Shown: positions 42,202 to 55,342, counted from the stretch's first letter. The stretch: DNA of 64,000 bases from Buddleja alternifolia (GCA_019426215.1 CM033400.1:12694568-12758567); one strand, 5' to 3'. Notes: generated from the letters alone by a model not told the origin. A program made the numbers and translations.

Positions 42202-42886
42202 CAATGTTTCAAAATGCAAAAGCGAATGGCGGGGCTTTCCATGACCCCTGAGACAGGGCGTCTGCCCCGTGAATTTTCCATTTTCAATATTGAAAAAATA
42301 TAAAATAATATTAAAAATTGATCTAAATTAGTGTAAAATACAAAATATAAAGAAAAAAATTAAGTCAATAAATTTTGATTGATAGGCTTCAAAAAATTAA
42401 TATATTGAACCGTGCAAGCTAAAAGTTCAAATTCAACTTTTGCCAAAAACAATAATAAAGTGATAGATAAATAATTATTTCACATTGTAACACTACGTCT
42501 AAAATAGTAGTTAATGAGCACTAGTACTATAGTCAATCACTATTCAAAGTCTCATCATCAACAAACATGCTGACTTTTAAGAAAATGAGAACTTGAACTT
42601 GAAACGATTTATAATTATTTAGCTTAATTGAATGGTTTGGCCTTGAATTTCTTAATAAAATATGAAGTATAGCTAGAGTGGGCCAGATAAATAGGGTTTA
42701 TTAACTTCAAAAGAGCCCAAACCAATTCTTTTTGCTGATACATCTTTGGGTGCCGCCCAGGTATTCTGGGAGCAACGCGTGGGGCATATGCCCAACCTCT
42801 TCGAACGTATGCCCAGTAGGACTTTCGCCTCACTCCACTGCCCAGGGTGTTTTGGCAACACCCCGAGCATGCCTTCTAAAACACTG
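42202..42886. mobile_element. Non-autonomous hAT-type element (685 bp)
   Basis: The ends are CAATGTTTCAAAATGC and, inverted, CAGTGTTTTAGAAGGC, a hAT-like terminal repeat of about 16 bp with four or five mismatches. A perfect 8-bp TSD GATATAAT is at 42194-42201 and 42887-42894. There is no transposase. The right half is GC-richer and can form stems around GCCCAGG...CCTGGGC-like blocks. Confidence 0.9.
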
Positions 42887-42984
42887 GATATAATCGAGTA
42901 AAAGATCATAACAATTTTCCATAGCTTTTAATTATTCCACGTTTAATTTTACAATTTATTTGATATTTCAACTAGGAATATCAC

Positions 42985-43337
42985 ATATGCGGAGCTTCAT
43001 GGTGTTTGTACAGGACTCGAGTTATGCTATAATCACGGACACCGTAAGGTTTGAGTGGAGTTGGTTGCACAAGTGGTGATTCAAATAATTTTGAATCCAT
43101 CACCTGGTAGTTGGAGTTTGCAAAATTTACTTAAATAATTTCGCATAATGAGATCGAAGATGGATATTGTTTTTTCTCACATTTACCGAGAAGGGAATGG
43201 AGTTGCGGTTTCTCTGGCAAACAAGGCGTGTGATGATAGATGTTCGAAGTTGATGAGGGGGACCGAAGCACCTGCATCTCTACTAGCTCACATTAAAATG
43301 GACCTTCATTTTTCTAGCTTTAGATTTCGTTGGATTT
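42985..43337 (+). pseudogene. LINE-type retrotransposon RNase H relic
   Basis: One frame reads AELHGVCTGLELCYNHGH, then HIYREGNGVAVSLANKA, matching the plant RNase H-like (RVT_3) domain at the end of L1-type LINE ORF2. The catalytic Glu of AELHG is present. The final Asp, normally in the ADxLAN motif, is Val. In-frame stops occur near 43053 and 43140. The rest of the LINE is absent. Confidence 0.75.
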
Positions 43338-45439
43338 GAGTTATGTTAGTCACTGTTCTTTTTTTAAAGGAGTAGTACTATTTATTTATGTTTTTTTTTT
43401 TTTTTATGGATGTAAGGGAGTAAATACTCCTTATTTTCGTGCTTTCATAGATTTGATTGTCAGGCAGTTAGAACTCTTTATTTATGACTTTATTTTATTT
43501 AGATAATATAAAGAATGGATGAGAGGGCCGAATATACCCTCCTTTGATAGGGTGATTACTGGAAAAAAAAATTAAATATATATATAGAAATATCAACCGG
43601 AGAATGTTATTACTTGAAAAACACAACATTTCCTCATGGAAAAAAGTCAAAATAATAAAAATCTTGTAACATGATTTTCTTCTTTGGTTCCTTTCTAAAA
43701 AGGAAACTCGGTCGAAGTGAAGGAACACAATATAAAAAAGAGAAAAACGTGGAAGTGTTACTATCAGGAAGAAGTTCTTGGAAATTTTGTCTGATAAAAT
43801 GAGAAACAAACAAGTAAAACTTTCCATTATTCTTCTACGTAAATCAATACATGTTTTGTATCAAATGGTGTATGACGTTTGGTGTAAGACAAAAGCTTCT
43901 TTCTATAATCATAAAAAAAAGTGTCCCATTTCGTGTCAGTTTCCTAATGTGTAGAAATTGATCAAAACATGCATGGAAATTAATTATTTGTATGACATTT
44001 CTCACTATGGAAGACTTAGAAAGTGGCCAGTTTTTATTTCGAGTCAAAATCAATATTATATCACGATTCAAGGATGAATCTCTATTATTTCAAGTTTCCC
44101 ATTTTCCCAAGAAGTAGACAATTTGTCTGAAGAATACCATAAAAGAGATTTATCATAATAAGTATTACAACATTTATTCATTGTTATGTTAAGAACATTA
44201 AAAATTAGACTTGCACAAATATATACATGATTTACATAATTCACCACAAAGGGCTATACGTCTATACGGCGTATGTGTATAATTGATGATTACTACGAAT
44301 CTTTACAAAGAGAATAATCTGCTTTTCTCAAATTGTTATCCTAAAATAGGTAATGGTGTAGATAAAATATGTATATTGGGCCGAGCTAGATATTAGGACC
44401 AATAACATAGATAATTAAGTATTTTGGGGGATCAAGACATATGACCTTAAGATAAGTCCAGGTCAAAATTAAATTATTTGGGATAATTTGTACCTTTAAT
44501 GGACTAGTTAGTATGATATTTGACGGGTGGCCCAAACAGCTCAACCTTATGAAAAGTAGGGATTTTTATATTATACTATACGGATGTATAAAATTATGGT
44601 AGAAATGGGAATTGATGGACTATGCAAATATACTTCAATCATATATTCTCTTGTATGAAAAATTGATTAATCACTTAGTATCGGAGGTGGTACACTAGGC
44701 AAAAACCCATCGTTCTATTCAATTTCAGGTAGTTTGAGAGCTTGGAAATATGAGGATTTTTGATGCAGGAGTTCTCATCATCATATTGGCGCGGTCTGTT
44801 TGAATAAAATTGAGTTAGATGTGAGAATATATCACATGGGCAAAGCATTTTGATATCAAAATTCCGTCTAATTCATTGGCCAAAACAATCCGGTGAAAGC
44901 TAGCTACACATATTTTTCATGTTGGAGGTGGCGTAGTGTCAATTTTGTTAGATGATAAGGTGATCTCTCTCAATCTAATCAAGACCAATAGCTAGGTAAA
45001 TTCTGTAATATTTATCATATTCTATAAAAAGTAAATAAAGGTAATAACTTCTACCATCATTATTAATTTGACCAAATGGCTTGAACAATTTCCTTGAACG
45101 TTTCCAGGAATTCAGATTTAGTGAATTGGCAGACATGGAGTAAGTTGATGTCGATTATAAAAAACGAAGAAGAGTATGCCTGCTTCTCTAAAAAGAGAAT
45201 TTTTCTATTGGTAGAAGACTTTGAGTATTTAACTAATAATCTATATGGGTTATTACTATTGCAATACTCTAGCAATTGAATTCAATTGGCAGGAAGTGTA
45301 GGATTGGTGAAATGATTCTAATTGTATTATATAAGTTCATCTCCAAAATAATTCATTATATGATGGCTAATTATTTTATGATTTCTCTTAGAACACATAA
45401 TATGTGAACATTATAAATATTTTTTTTTAGAGAACACTA
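43338..45439. other. Intergenic AT-rich sequence with one primer-site-like remnant
   Basis: No gene seen. At 44781-44800, TCATATTGGCGCGGTCTGTT resembles an LTR end plus Tat-type primer site (compare CATCATCAGATTGGCGCTG at 17552). It may be the edge of an old, otherwise unrecognisable LTR upstream. Confidence 0.35.
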
Positions 45440-45935
45440 TAACTATTAATGTGAGTAGATATCATCCATTGAGCCAAGCTGACAAGTACAAAGAATATTA
45501 TGTATTTTTTCTAATTTGTTACAATATTGCGGTCCGTGTATTTGTATTTTGGCCTCATCCAATTAGCAAGAGTAAAGCCCAAATCGGAGCCCTAAAAGGA
45601 AGGATATCAATCAAGCCAATAATATCCAATCAAGGAAGATCGGTCAAACACTTACCAAAGGAGGAAGATTCGGCATGCTAAATATGGAGATGATCAGACG
45701 CGTTTTCAGGACGATTTGAGGACACCCTAAAGCTTCCAGAAATATCTTCAGCTACGACAAATAGAGTAAGAAAGAAATCAGCAGGATTCAACTTACCATA
45801 CTTGTATAGAAGTCATCTAGCTTGTATAAATATTCAACATTGATGATTAATAAAACAATTTTACATCTTCTACGCATTTTACTCTCTATAACTTTATTGC
45901 TTTTATACTTAATTTCTCGCAATAATATAAAAATT
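45440..45935 (+). repeat. Probable 5' LTR of the Tat-lineage element (edges approximate)
   Basis: TATA box TATAAATA at 45825-45832, followed about 110 bp later by the primer site. The left edge cannot be set because no partner LTR is in the window. Confidence 0.45.
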
Positions 45936-45937
45936 TA

Positions 45938-45972
45938 TTGGCGTAAATCCCACGTGCAACCGTCTGTGGGAA
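45938..45972 (+). other. Split primer-binding site
   Basis: TTGGCG (45938-45943) and CCGTCTGTGGGAA (45960-45972) together give the Tat-type site, but 16 bases (45944-45959, TAAATCCCACGTGCAA) sit between them. Confidence 0.6.
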
Positions 45973-46039
45973 ATTGAGCTTCAAGGCGTGAGGTAACATT
46001 TTCATATTTTTCGCAATTTTCTTTTCTTTTACAAGCTTG

Positions 46040-46831
46040 ATGGCAAGTCACAATATCGAGGAAATGGATGAAACTTTGGAGGTTATGGGGAACAAAGAGG
46101 TGTTACTCCTGGCGACTGGAGGTAATAACGCTACTGAGACCCCAGCTATCTTGGCTAGGAGTTTACTCGGTGAATTATAGGAGACCCCCATAGCACGTGG
46201 GGGGTGGAGTCCTGGTTCGCGAGGATGGAATTTCTCCATCACCTAGAACACAAGTTGTAGGGATGGAAAACTCTCTGCAGATTGCGCCATCTTATCACCT
46301 AACTAAGGAACAATTGTAGAAACTGATTGACGCAGCTATCCACGCGCAGAAAAACCCGGATCCGCATGGTCCGGGTAGGATGGAAGGAAGTACAGTACAA
46401 CAAGTACCCAGAAATGCTAATACACATATCGATCTGGAGTTCACTCCTGAAAATGGATCTGGAAAACGAGCAGAGAGGATGGAATCTACTAAACAGGCAA
46501 ACATACGTGGAGAGGAGGAACCCCCTAGGAAATATCCTGCCTAGGAAGGTCACCAGATGCGGCGTGCTGAATTTCATGAGAAAGAAATCTAAGAAGGTAG
46601 GATCCCGCCCAACATGGCACATCAGAAAAAAATCTAGGGAGGAATGCTACCTCCTAAGCAGGAGGATAAATATGATATGAAAATGAGGGCCCTCGCCAAG
46701 GGCAGGAAGGAAAGAAGAATCTCGACGAGGAGGTTAATAGCTACGAATCAGTTCGTTCCTCAGGACGAAATCCAAGGGGACGTGCAAAAACAAAAGAAAT
46801 AACAAACCAATGGGATCTCATGGCAAGGAGG
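46040..46831 (+). pseudogene. Tat-lineage gag, N-terminal part
   Basis: The ATG at 46040 opens MASHNIEEMDETLEVMGNK and stops near 46178. Further fragments continue in several frames up to the solo LTR at 46832. Placement after the primer site and before the gag core at 48980 supports the call; there is no strong motif in this part. Confidence 0.5.
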
Positions 46832-48973
46832 TGAAAGAGTTAGGTGCCCGGTGTGCCATTTGTAGGGCGTAGTAGCCGACTCTTTAAACAGTCTTATATT
46901 GTATCTTGTCAAGTAATTTAATAAATGGCATTTTCTTCTTTATCTTATCATTCTATGAAATTAGATAAAGTCCCCTAGATCACTCTTAAGCTATGAGATG
47001 TGTTTGGTATCGGGGATGCCAATCATGGAATACGTCTCTAAGGTTGTGGTCTTAAAAATGTTCCAAGTCATAGAATCATTGACATAGGGATATCAATGAC
47101 TCGTACAGACTTGCACGTACAATGCACACTCTTGGAGAGTGTATCCTATTCCATTGATACTGATACGGTGTACATCAGTGCATGTATGTGGGTTCTCGTT
47201 GGGATCGAGTAAACTGAACAACCCCGCCGAGATTCCATATTGGAGTCAATGTCGAATTTGGAATCTCCTCGGTTACGTAGGCATAAGATTGGTCCTCATG
47301 ACTTGAGGCACCATTGGTCGTCTCGTGCATCGCCCACTGTACTTAGATTTGTCACACGATTCCAGGTGAGTCATAAAGTGGGGCATATTGGGTACAGTCT
47401 GGTTATGTACGGAGGCGCGTGAGTGCCAAGAAAGAATCCGTCACTGATCATTAGCATCGGCGCATATCCTATGTACTTCACAGTGTATTGACCATGGGAA
47501 CCTCCGGCCGGAGTAGTATCAATAAGGAGGAGCAGGGTTTCCTCGCTTGATTGATAAATTGGTCAATGTCACTTAGATCGATATACATAGAATCGAGTTA
47601 CTGAGATTTCGACTGACATCCAAGTCCTAGATTCGATCGGGATATTTGATGGAAGGATTTTACTTATGCGAAAATCGTAATGCGGAAAGGTCACCTAATA
47701 ATCGTTCATGGCTAGGTCTTCTTGGCGCGTGGCTAGTACTAACCTTGATTTGTAGGAACCATGAATTAATCGGTAATTAATTCTTGGTCGGATTAAAATA
47801 CTTGGAGTAATTAAATCTAGCAATGAAAATTGCAAAGGCACAACGGGGTTGTGTTCCTACTACTAGTACATGAACGAACCTACAATGGGGTTACACACTT
47901 ACTCAAGAAAGTTCAATTGCTATGTGAATATTAATCCGGTTTAGGATTAAAGTGAAATTGATTAATGAGATTAATTGATTAAGTGGAAGACATTTTAATT
48001 AGTAGGCTTGGGAAAATAATTATTCTATTAATTAATCTTGGAGATTAATTATTAACGGAAATTGTTATTATCCGGGAATTTATTTAAACTACTAATTTTA
48101 CCATTAATTAATCATGAGGATTATTTAATTAACAAGTCTTGGAAGACTTGGGAGCCATTTTAATTAAGTTAGACTTAATTAAATGAAGTCACAAGATTGA
48201 AATTCAAAGCTAGTCAAAGTTTGACTTGTAATGTTTTTTAAATGAAGAAGAAAGTGAAAAATATTCTCTTACACATGGGGTGGTAGTTGAGAATGGAATA
48301 GTAGGTGAGAGTGAGGTGGTAGGTGAAGAAAAATAAGTCTTCTACTCCACCTAATACCATATGGCCGAAAATTGGTGGCTATAAAAGGAGGTGTTCTTGC
48401 TCTCATTTAAAACTTGATGAAAATTTAAAAAGAAAAAAAAGCTTAGAGCTTAGTTCTTCATCTCTAGATTTTTCTAGCTTCTCTTGTGATTCTTGAATAC
48501 TTTCTTCTATAGAACTTCTTCTTGAAGATTAGTTGTAAAAGATTATCTTCCATAGATATTTCTTTTAGTAACTCTTCTTGTCTTCCACCTTTCACTACAT
48601 AGACTCCATTTCCTTAGAGCATATATCAAGCCAACCTTTTGCTTAAGGTATGAACTTACTTGAGGTGTGTCCTTGTAGAGGCTTTTTTCTTTAGGAGCTT
48701 ATGGTGGTTTGATTCGAACCCCTCCATGTTGAGGTGAGGATTCGAAAATGAGAGCCAAAGTTTTTGGTGTGGTTTTCCTTGTGTTGTGGTTTTACACCCT
48801 CACTTTAATAAAACCCCAAATCTTGTAATCGGTTTAAAACCCCTTTACTCGTATTAGTTTTTGTTGTGCATTACTTTGACCCCCTAGCTTGGGATGCCGA
48901 TATATATGTGTTTTATATACTTTATTTCTTCCGTTGCGCCGGCATCGCTTGTGGGGGCATACCGATCCTAACA
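46832..48973 (+). mobile_element. Solo LTR, 2142 bp, nested in gag
   Basis: It runs from TGAAAGAGTTAGGTGCCC to CCGATCCTAACA, flanked by the 5-bp TSD GGAGG at 46827-46831 and 48974-48978. It contains a TATA box (TATAAAAG, 48380-48387), followed by a long leader-like region. It interrupts the gag reading of the Tat element. No internal region remains, so LTR-LTR recombination probably removed it. I cannot assign the superfamily with certainty. Confidence 0.88.
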
Positions 48974-48978
48974 GGAGG

Positions 48979-50061
48979 GTGGAGGAAATGGAGAAGAAAA
49001 TAGCTGGAGAAAAAGCACGCACGGATCGAGGGATCCCCTTTACCAATTCCATAACACAGGAGGAATTGCCACGAGATTTCAAAATCTACTCTATGATTGC
49101 TTACGATGGCACATCAAAATCTGAGGATCACTTGTACACTTTCAGGACTTATGCTTTGTTACACATATACTCAGACGCCGTTAAATGTTGGGTGTTCCTA
49201 ACAACGTTGAGTAAGTCAGCACAATTATGGTTCAACCAGCTACCTGAAGGATCTATTAGATCCTTCCTGGAATTCAGCACCAAATTCCTCCACCAATTTT
49301 CTAGTAGCAAAAGGCACGAGCAAACCCCACTGATCCTCTTTAACATAAAGTAGAAAGGCGATGAAACTTTGCGATCTTATGTGAAAAAATTTAATGTTGC
49401 TACTCTGGAGGTGCCCTCGGCTACGACAAATCTAAAAACAAGTGCATTCACGCAGGGCTTGCGTGAGGGAGATTTGTTCAAATCACTGACTAAAAAACCA
49501 GCTGGAAATTTCGATGAATGGCTTAGTCGGACAGAAAAATATGTGAACATGGAGGACGCCCAGCTAACCAGGAGAGCGAAAATGAAAAAGGAGCAAAGAG
49601 AAGGGAAAAATCAGGGAAATCCTAAGCATGCGGGATTAAGGAGATAGCATTCTCAGGGACCTGTGACTGGAGGGAGAGAATCATTTAGAACTCCTTTTCT
49701 AGCACTAAGAAGCTTGACGCAACAATTAATGGAGGTGAAAAACAAAGGCCTAGTATGATGGCCACCTAGCTCAGGAAGTAACTCTCAAAATGCTCCAAAT
49801 AGACCTTATTGTCGATACCACCGGGAAACTGGTCTACGGATGACTGTAGAGCACTAGCTGGAGCTGGAACATTTGAACAAGGTAGGAAACTTGAAAGAGT
49901 TCTTGATAAATAATAATACAGAGAAAAATAGAAACAATAATGGATCTCCATTCAAGGGAAGAGGAACATCTTGGTATCCAAGACGAGGCAAAGGAAGAGC
50001 TTCAGGAAAAGGATTAGAAAGAGCGGGACAGGAAATCAGGGACATTTCCTGCAACCCCTAG
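48979..50061 (+). pseudogene. Tat-lineage gag, core and C-terminal part
   Basis: The core at 48989-49353 reads LPRDFKIYSMIAYDGTS, LWFNQLPEGSIRSF and FLHQFSSSKRHEQ. After TAG near 49351, ETLRSYVKKFNVATLEV continues in another frame, with LREGDLFKSLTKKPAG and SRTEKYVNMEDA. A degraded zinc-knuckle-like CRYHRETG lies near 49812. A basic Arg/Gly/Lys-rich end is at 49930-50061. This is the Retrotrans_gag family, encoding the particle-forming protein. Confidence 0.8.
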
Positions 50062-50223
50062 AAGCCAACCCACCTAGAGAAAGAAATAACTCAAAAATTC
50101 CCATTGGCATGGATGGAAATAAGCCCCTAGCAACAATTCATATGATATCGGAAGGCCTAGAATCAGGAAGAGCTTTACGACAAAATGTACGATAGATAGA
50201 GAACGTTCCTGCTTTCTTCCTAA

Positions 50224-51201
50224 ATGTTAGCCAGGATCATTCTTAGAAAAAAAAGTTGCCTTGGAGTGGAGGACACCTCAACTATCCAGACACCCCATAA
50301 TGATGCCCTGGTCATCACCACCACGATAGCTAATTATAACGTGCAAAGAGTGTTCATCGACAGCGGAAGTTCTGTAGATATCTGTTTGTACCAAGGATTC
50401 CAGTTGATGACTTTGGGGGATGCCAAATTAGAGGCTGCAAACACCTCGCTATATGGTTTTGTAGGAGAATTGGTTTTATCTATAGGGTAAATCACATTGC
50501 CTATGTCACTAGGTCAAGCACCCAACATGGTAACTAAGTTGGTGAAATTCTTGGTGGTAGACACTCCCTCAGCCTATAATGTCATTTTAGGAAGACCCGC
50601 TCTAATACTATGTAGAGCTGTGATATCCATCCCCCACATGAAGATTAAATTTCCTACACCCCAGGGAGTAGGAAAAGTTGTAGGAGATCAATATGCAGCA
50701 CGAAAATGCTATTTGACGTCACTGAAAAAAGGAGATAGAACAATGGACGATAAAAAGCATAAACCGAAAATAGGAGAAGGGGAGGCAGAAAAAAGGATAT
50801 CCGCGCATGTGGAATCCATAGGGAAACTTATGAGTGTCGAAATTGTACCTAGAGATGTCTCAAAAACAGTAAGGATTGGGTCTCACCTAGAAGAGGACCT
50901 GAAAGAAAGGCTCATAAAATTATTGCAAGATTATGCTGAGGTTTTTTCCTGGTCAGCAAGCGACTTAACAGGAATTGATCCCGCTGTAATCAAGCACCAC
51001 CTCAATGTTTACCCAGATGCACAACCCGTTATTCAGAAAGAGCGCCATTTCGAATCGGAAAAGGATGCAGTCATCAAGGGGGAATTAGATAAATTAATAA
51101 AGGCAGGACACATCGAGGAAATACAATTTCCAGAATGGGTCTCCAACGTAGTGTTGGTACCTAAAGGTGGATCAAAGTCGAGGATGTGCATCAATTTTTG
51201 A
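50224..51201 (+). pseudogene. Tat-lineage protease and start of reverse transcriptase
   Basis: The aspartic protease site FIDSGSSVDI is near 50360 and the flap LGRPAL near 50590; a TAA at 50488-50490 lies between them. The RT entry follows (HHLNVYPDAQPVIQKER, then WVSNVVLVPKGG), ending at a TGA in RMCINF at 51199-51201. Confidence 0.8.
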
Positions 51202-53362
51202 GATCTCTGCCTGGCATGCCCAAAGGATCATTATCCCTTTCCCAGGATTGATCAACTAGTTGACTCAACAGCAGGATTCAAGCTGCTCATCACAATGGAT
51301 GCTCAGAGCGGATATCACTGAATTCCCCTAGACACAGAGGATAGGTGTAAGGTTAGCCTTATTACTTCATTCGACACCTATTGCTATGTAGTCATGCCAT
51401 TTGGGCTGAAAAATGTAGGAGTAACATAACAAAGACTAGTGGATATGATGTTCACAAACAGGCCAAAACATAGAAGTGTATGCGGACGATATGGTCATGA
51501 AAAGCAAGCTGACGAATACCCATGTCGAGGATTTGCATTAAACATTCGAAACATTGAAAAAATATAGAATGAAGCTAAATCCAGATAAGTGTACGTTTGG
51601 AATCGAAGGCGGGAGATTTCTTGGATACATGGATACGGGGAAGGGGAAAAAAGTTAATCCAGAAAAAATCAAAGTTATTCAGGACATGGCTGAGCCCCGG
51701 GATATGAACGAATTACAAAGGCTAACAGGATGAGTTATGGCACTCATCCACTTCACCTCCAGGTCTGCAGAAAAGAGTCTGTCATTCTTTAAAGTGCTAA
51801 GGAAAGCATCAGGATTCAGGTGGATAGAAGAGTGCCAACAAGCTTTCAGGGAGCTAAAGGAGTACCTGAACCAGTTATCCTTGTTAACCAAGCCGGTAAA
51901 GGGATAAACATTAATATTGTACTTATCAGTTGCTAAAAAGGCCATCAACTCGGTATTAGTTAGGGAGGAAGGCAAGATAGAGATGCCCGTCTACTATATC
52001 AGCAATGTGCTCACCGATACTGAGTCTAGATATTCAGAGATCAAGAAATTTTCTCTAACACTCGTCATTAGAGCAAGGAGACTAAAGCCATACTTTTTAT
52101 CACACAAAATCATTGTAAAATCCAACCAGCCGCTAAAAACGGTGCTAGGAAAAGCAGGAAATTCAGGACGACTGGTAAAATGGATGGTGGAATTAGGAGA
52201 ATTCGAGAAAGAATACTCAACTCGAATAGTGATGAAAGCCCAAGCTTTAGCAAATTTCGTTACGGAAATGACTCGGCCTGAACTAGTAGAAGAGGATAAG
52301 AAAAAGATCTGGCTACTTTATGTAGATGAATGAGCAACCCTTAGTTGAAGTGGAGCTGGAATTGTGCTAACAACTCCAGAAGGAGACCAGCTGGAATACG
52401 CAATAAAATTTGAATTTAAGGCAAGTGACAACGAAGCAGAGTGCAAGGCGCTGATTATAGGGCTAAAAATGGCCCTAAAGGGACAAGCTAGAAACTTACT
52501 AGTATACTCAGACTCTCAACTAGTAACTAAGCAAATAGAAGGCACCTACGAGGCCAAGGAGGCGAGGATGGCAAAATATCTGGAGACCATTGAAATACTA
52601 AGGAAAAGCTTTACCAAGCTGTAAATACATCAAATTCCCCAGAGCAAAAATGCTAAAGCAAACTACTTGTCCAAGTTAGGAAGTGCAGTCACTGATTGCA
52701 AAACCACGCAGATTATGATCCAGGCCGTAGCTAGGCCATCACGGAAAAGGTGTCATGAGCATTGAAGAAATCACAAACTGGAGGAAGGATATTATACAAT
52801 ATCTCACCAAAGGAGTGTTACCAGAGGACAAATATAATAAGAAAAGGATGCCCGTCAAAGCGGAAAATTTTGTAATGATAGAAGGCGTGTTATGTAAGAG
52901 AGGCTATGTCCGGCCTTATCTTAAATGCATATCTGAGGAAGAGGGAGAGTACATTTTAAGACAAATCCACGAAGGTTGCTGTGGCAGCTATATAGGAGAA
53001 GTATCTTTGGCAGGAAAAGCTTTATGAGGAAGGTACTTCTGGCCATGCGTCAAAGAAGATGCAGCTGAGCTAGTAAGGAAATACGAGCAATGTCAGAAGC
53101 ATGCTAACCTTATACATAGACCAGCTGAATACCTACACTCCCTGAGTGTCCCTTGTCCTTCACTCGGTGGGGTATGGACATAGTCGAACCATTCCCCGTG
53201 GCCAAGGCCCTAAAAAATTTCCTACTGGTCGTGGTGGATTATTTTAGCAAATGGGTAAAAGTCGAGGCTTTAGCCCGAATTACAAAAGGAGAAGTAATGC
53301 GATTATTAAGAAAAAATGTTGTATGTCGATTTAGCATTCCAAGGGAGATCATAGCTGATAAT
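51202..53362 (+). pseudogene. Tat-lineage RT, RNase H, second RNase H and integrase N-terminal half
   Basis: RT motifs continue (HYPFPRIDQLVD, LLITMDAQSGYH, VVMPFGLKN); the YADD-type loop is reached only after a frameshift near 51470 (VYADDMVMK). RNase H follows (YYISNVLTDTESRYSEIKK). A TGA near 52331 precedes a second RNase H-like domain (SGAGIVLTTPEGDQ, NEAECKALIIGLKMAL, VYSDSQLV). Integrase has a zinc-binding part (IHEGCCG..., CQKHAN) and WGMDIVEPF with the first Asp. The coding sequence stops at the nested insertion at 53363. Confidence 0.82.
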
Positions 53363-54692
53363 TGATAAGAGTCATTTTTACGTGTTTTTAAGCCCTTACG
53401 TTTATGTTTTAGATTTATTTATCGCTTGATTTACGCCACATATGTGTATAATCTATGTGCTTATTGAGTAAAGGTAGAAAATCACTGCAATCGACGTAAA
53501 GTGAAAACAAATACAGTATTTCAGTATATTTTGAAATCGAATTTGAGGAAGTTTTCTTCCACACAGTTGTAGATCTCCGTCTGGGCTTCACGTGGCAACT
53601 TGAATCATCAAAATCCGAGGTCCGTGGAGAACGTTATGAAGAAAACACGATTGCTGCGCTGAAAAACAAGAAAACGGTTAAGACTTCGCACTGTGGCGCC
53701 TAGGCGCCACCTTATCCGCGCCTAGGCGCCAGTCAACTTATTCCCTAAGCCTTAGGGGGGGTTCGAAAATCTGGGGAAGGAAGGCATTTTTTTTGGGATT
53801 TTGAGCCGAAATTCATCAATCATGGAGGGAGAAAAAGGGGGATTAAGCTAGAGATTGAAGTTCCAAGCTAGGATTCATCATCAATCAAGCCTTAGGGAGT
53901 TTTACTTGCTTTCATTACATGTTTATGTTCATAATTATGCATATGATTGTTCTAGATCTTCTTGAGCTATTGATGATGAGCTAATTTTGTAGAACTAAGG
54001 CCATGTGGAGGCCAAATATATGAGTCAATATATATATGAAGGGAATTTTCGTATTAATTCTCTTATTGCTTTGTGTGTTGATTTTATGCTTTTATTCCAA
54101 TCATGCACTTGATCACCATATGCTTGCTATCTTTCCTAATCTAGTAATTTGAGAGAAGATAAGTTAGGGTTCAAGGGAATTAACACATCATCCGAAACAA
54201 ATGAGGAATTGCCCCTAGAGATAGGTAAAGATTCCCGGGTGCGGTAAGCCTGATTTATCCGGGGAAACTCTAGACGTTAATGCGTGGTTATTGATTAGAT
54301 TCTCAGATGGACATGTTTAGAGAATCGTCGATTAATCATAGGATTATTATAAACCGAGACATCGGGTAATAGTTAATTAAGGAGTTTCCACCAAAGCAAT
54401 AGGAGTCTAATAATTCGAGGAGTAACCCATATATATTGACGAGTAGATTTGGTTGTAGCATGTGCCTTAGTCATTTTATCATACGTGAGTTTTAATCTAT
54501 AGCTCGTTTCCTCTTTTATCCTTCGTTTATTCAATCAAATCTTGCACATTACTTTAATTGTGTTTCTTTTATTGTTAATCATAAACTAAAATACCTAGTC
54601 CTTGAGGTTCGACAACCAGGACTTTTAGTCCACGTATTACTACGCATGACTAGTATACTTGCTATCCAAGCACGTCAGGTATTAGCGTGTCA
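53363..54692 (+). repeat. 5' LTR of the Athila-like derivative
   Basis: 1330 bp, TGATAAGAGTC to GCGTGTCA. Two GGCGCCTAGGCGCC palindromes lie at 53693-53731. Confidence 0.93.
53693..53731. repeat. Two GGCGCCTAGGCGCC palindromes
   Basis: A perfect 14-bp palindrome GGCGCCTAGGCGCC is followed 8 bp later by CGCGCCTAGGCGCC. The 3' LTR has a single degraded unit (about 57314) because 22 bp spanning one repeat interval are missing there. Confidence 0.85.
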
Positions 54693-54698
54693 AGTTTT

Positions 54699-54716
54699 TG
54701 GCGCCGTTGCCGGGGA
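54699..54716 (+). other. Primer-binding site (tRNA-Asp type)
   Basis: TGGCGCCGTTGCCGGGGA lies 6 bases after the LTR end. It is the full Athila-type site and complementary to the 3' end of plant tRNA-Asp as I recall it. Confidence 0.8.
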
Positions 54717-54787
54717 ATTGTTTATTTTAGTTTTTGATTTTAGTGTACATATTTGGTTTTGCTTTGATTTTTTACATTTTTTTTCCA

Positions 54788-55305
54788 ATGCCCGAGCTTG
54801 ATGAGTTTAACATTCAAACGTCTGAAATAGTAGCAGAATTGGAAAGGTTACTATATAGCTCCACGAGTATAGAGGAAATTAATGTTCATGATGGTAAGTT
54901 GTCCTCTAGTGTAGGAAATGACATGGTTATTTGTGATGACTATGAGGTTTTTAAGCATCCAGTTTATTCTACATTATCTTTATGAATTGATGCTTTTGAA
55001 CCTTTTAATGTTGAGCTTTTTCAGGAAAGAAGAACCAATAATCTCTTCGAGTCCCACATCATGAACTCCAAGTTTGTCACTTCAATGGGTGAAGGAAAAA
55101 TAGCTAGTGTCCATAGTTTAGAGAATAGTCCATATCATCACCCGATGCATGCGGAAGAAAGGTTGATAAGGGTGTTAATGGACTTTAAACAAATTTTTGA
55201 GTGGATGATTGTTTGGTCCCTACTCATGCTACTTCTCACAAACACCGAGCTAAGTTTCATTCTTGATTGGAGAGTAAACAAAACATTCATACGTCATCCT
55301 CCTTG
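54788..55305 (+). pseudogene. Relict of protease/RT reading frame in the Athila-like derivative
   Basis: MPELDEFNIQTSEIVAELER starts at 54788. The stretch GNDMVICDDYEVFKHP then parallels the C-terminal end of the Athila protease at about 12930 (GDDKVTFDVYKVLKHP). A TGA near 54983 is followed by IDAFEPFNVELF, again matching (IDTFDPLIVEYL). The last part (RLIRVLMDFKQIFEW) parallels the region before RT. Large deletions have fused distant parts. Confidence 0.6.
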
Positions 55306-55342
55306 AGTCGACTCGGTAAAGTCAAGCTAATGACTATAAAAA

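Noticed and set aside
44781..44800. A full LTR retrotransposon starting from the primer-site-like sequence
   Set aside because: No gag or pol follows and no partner LTR is seen; kept only as a low-confidence remnant.
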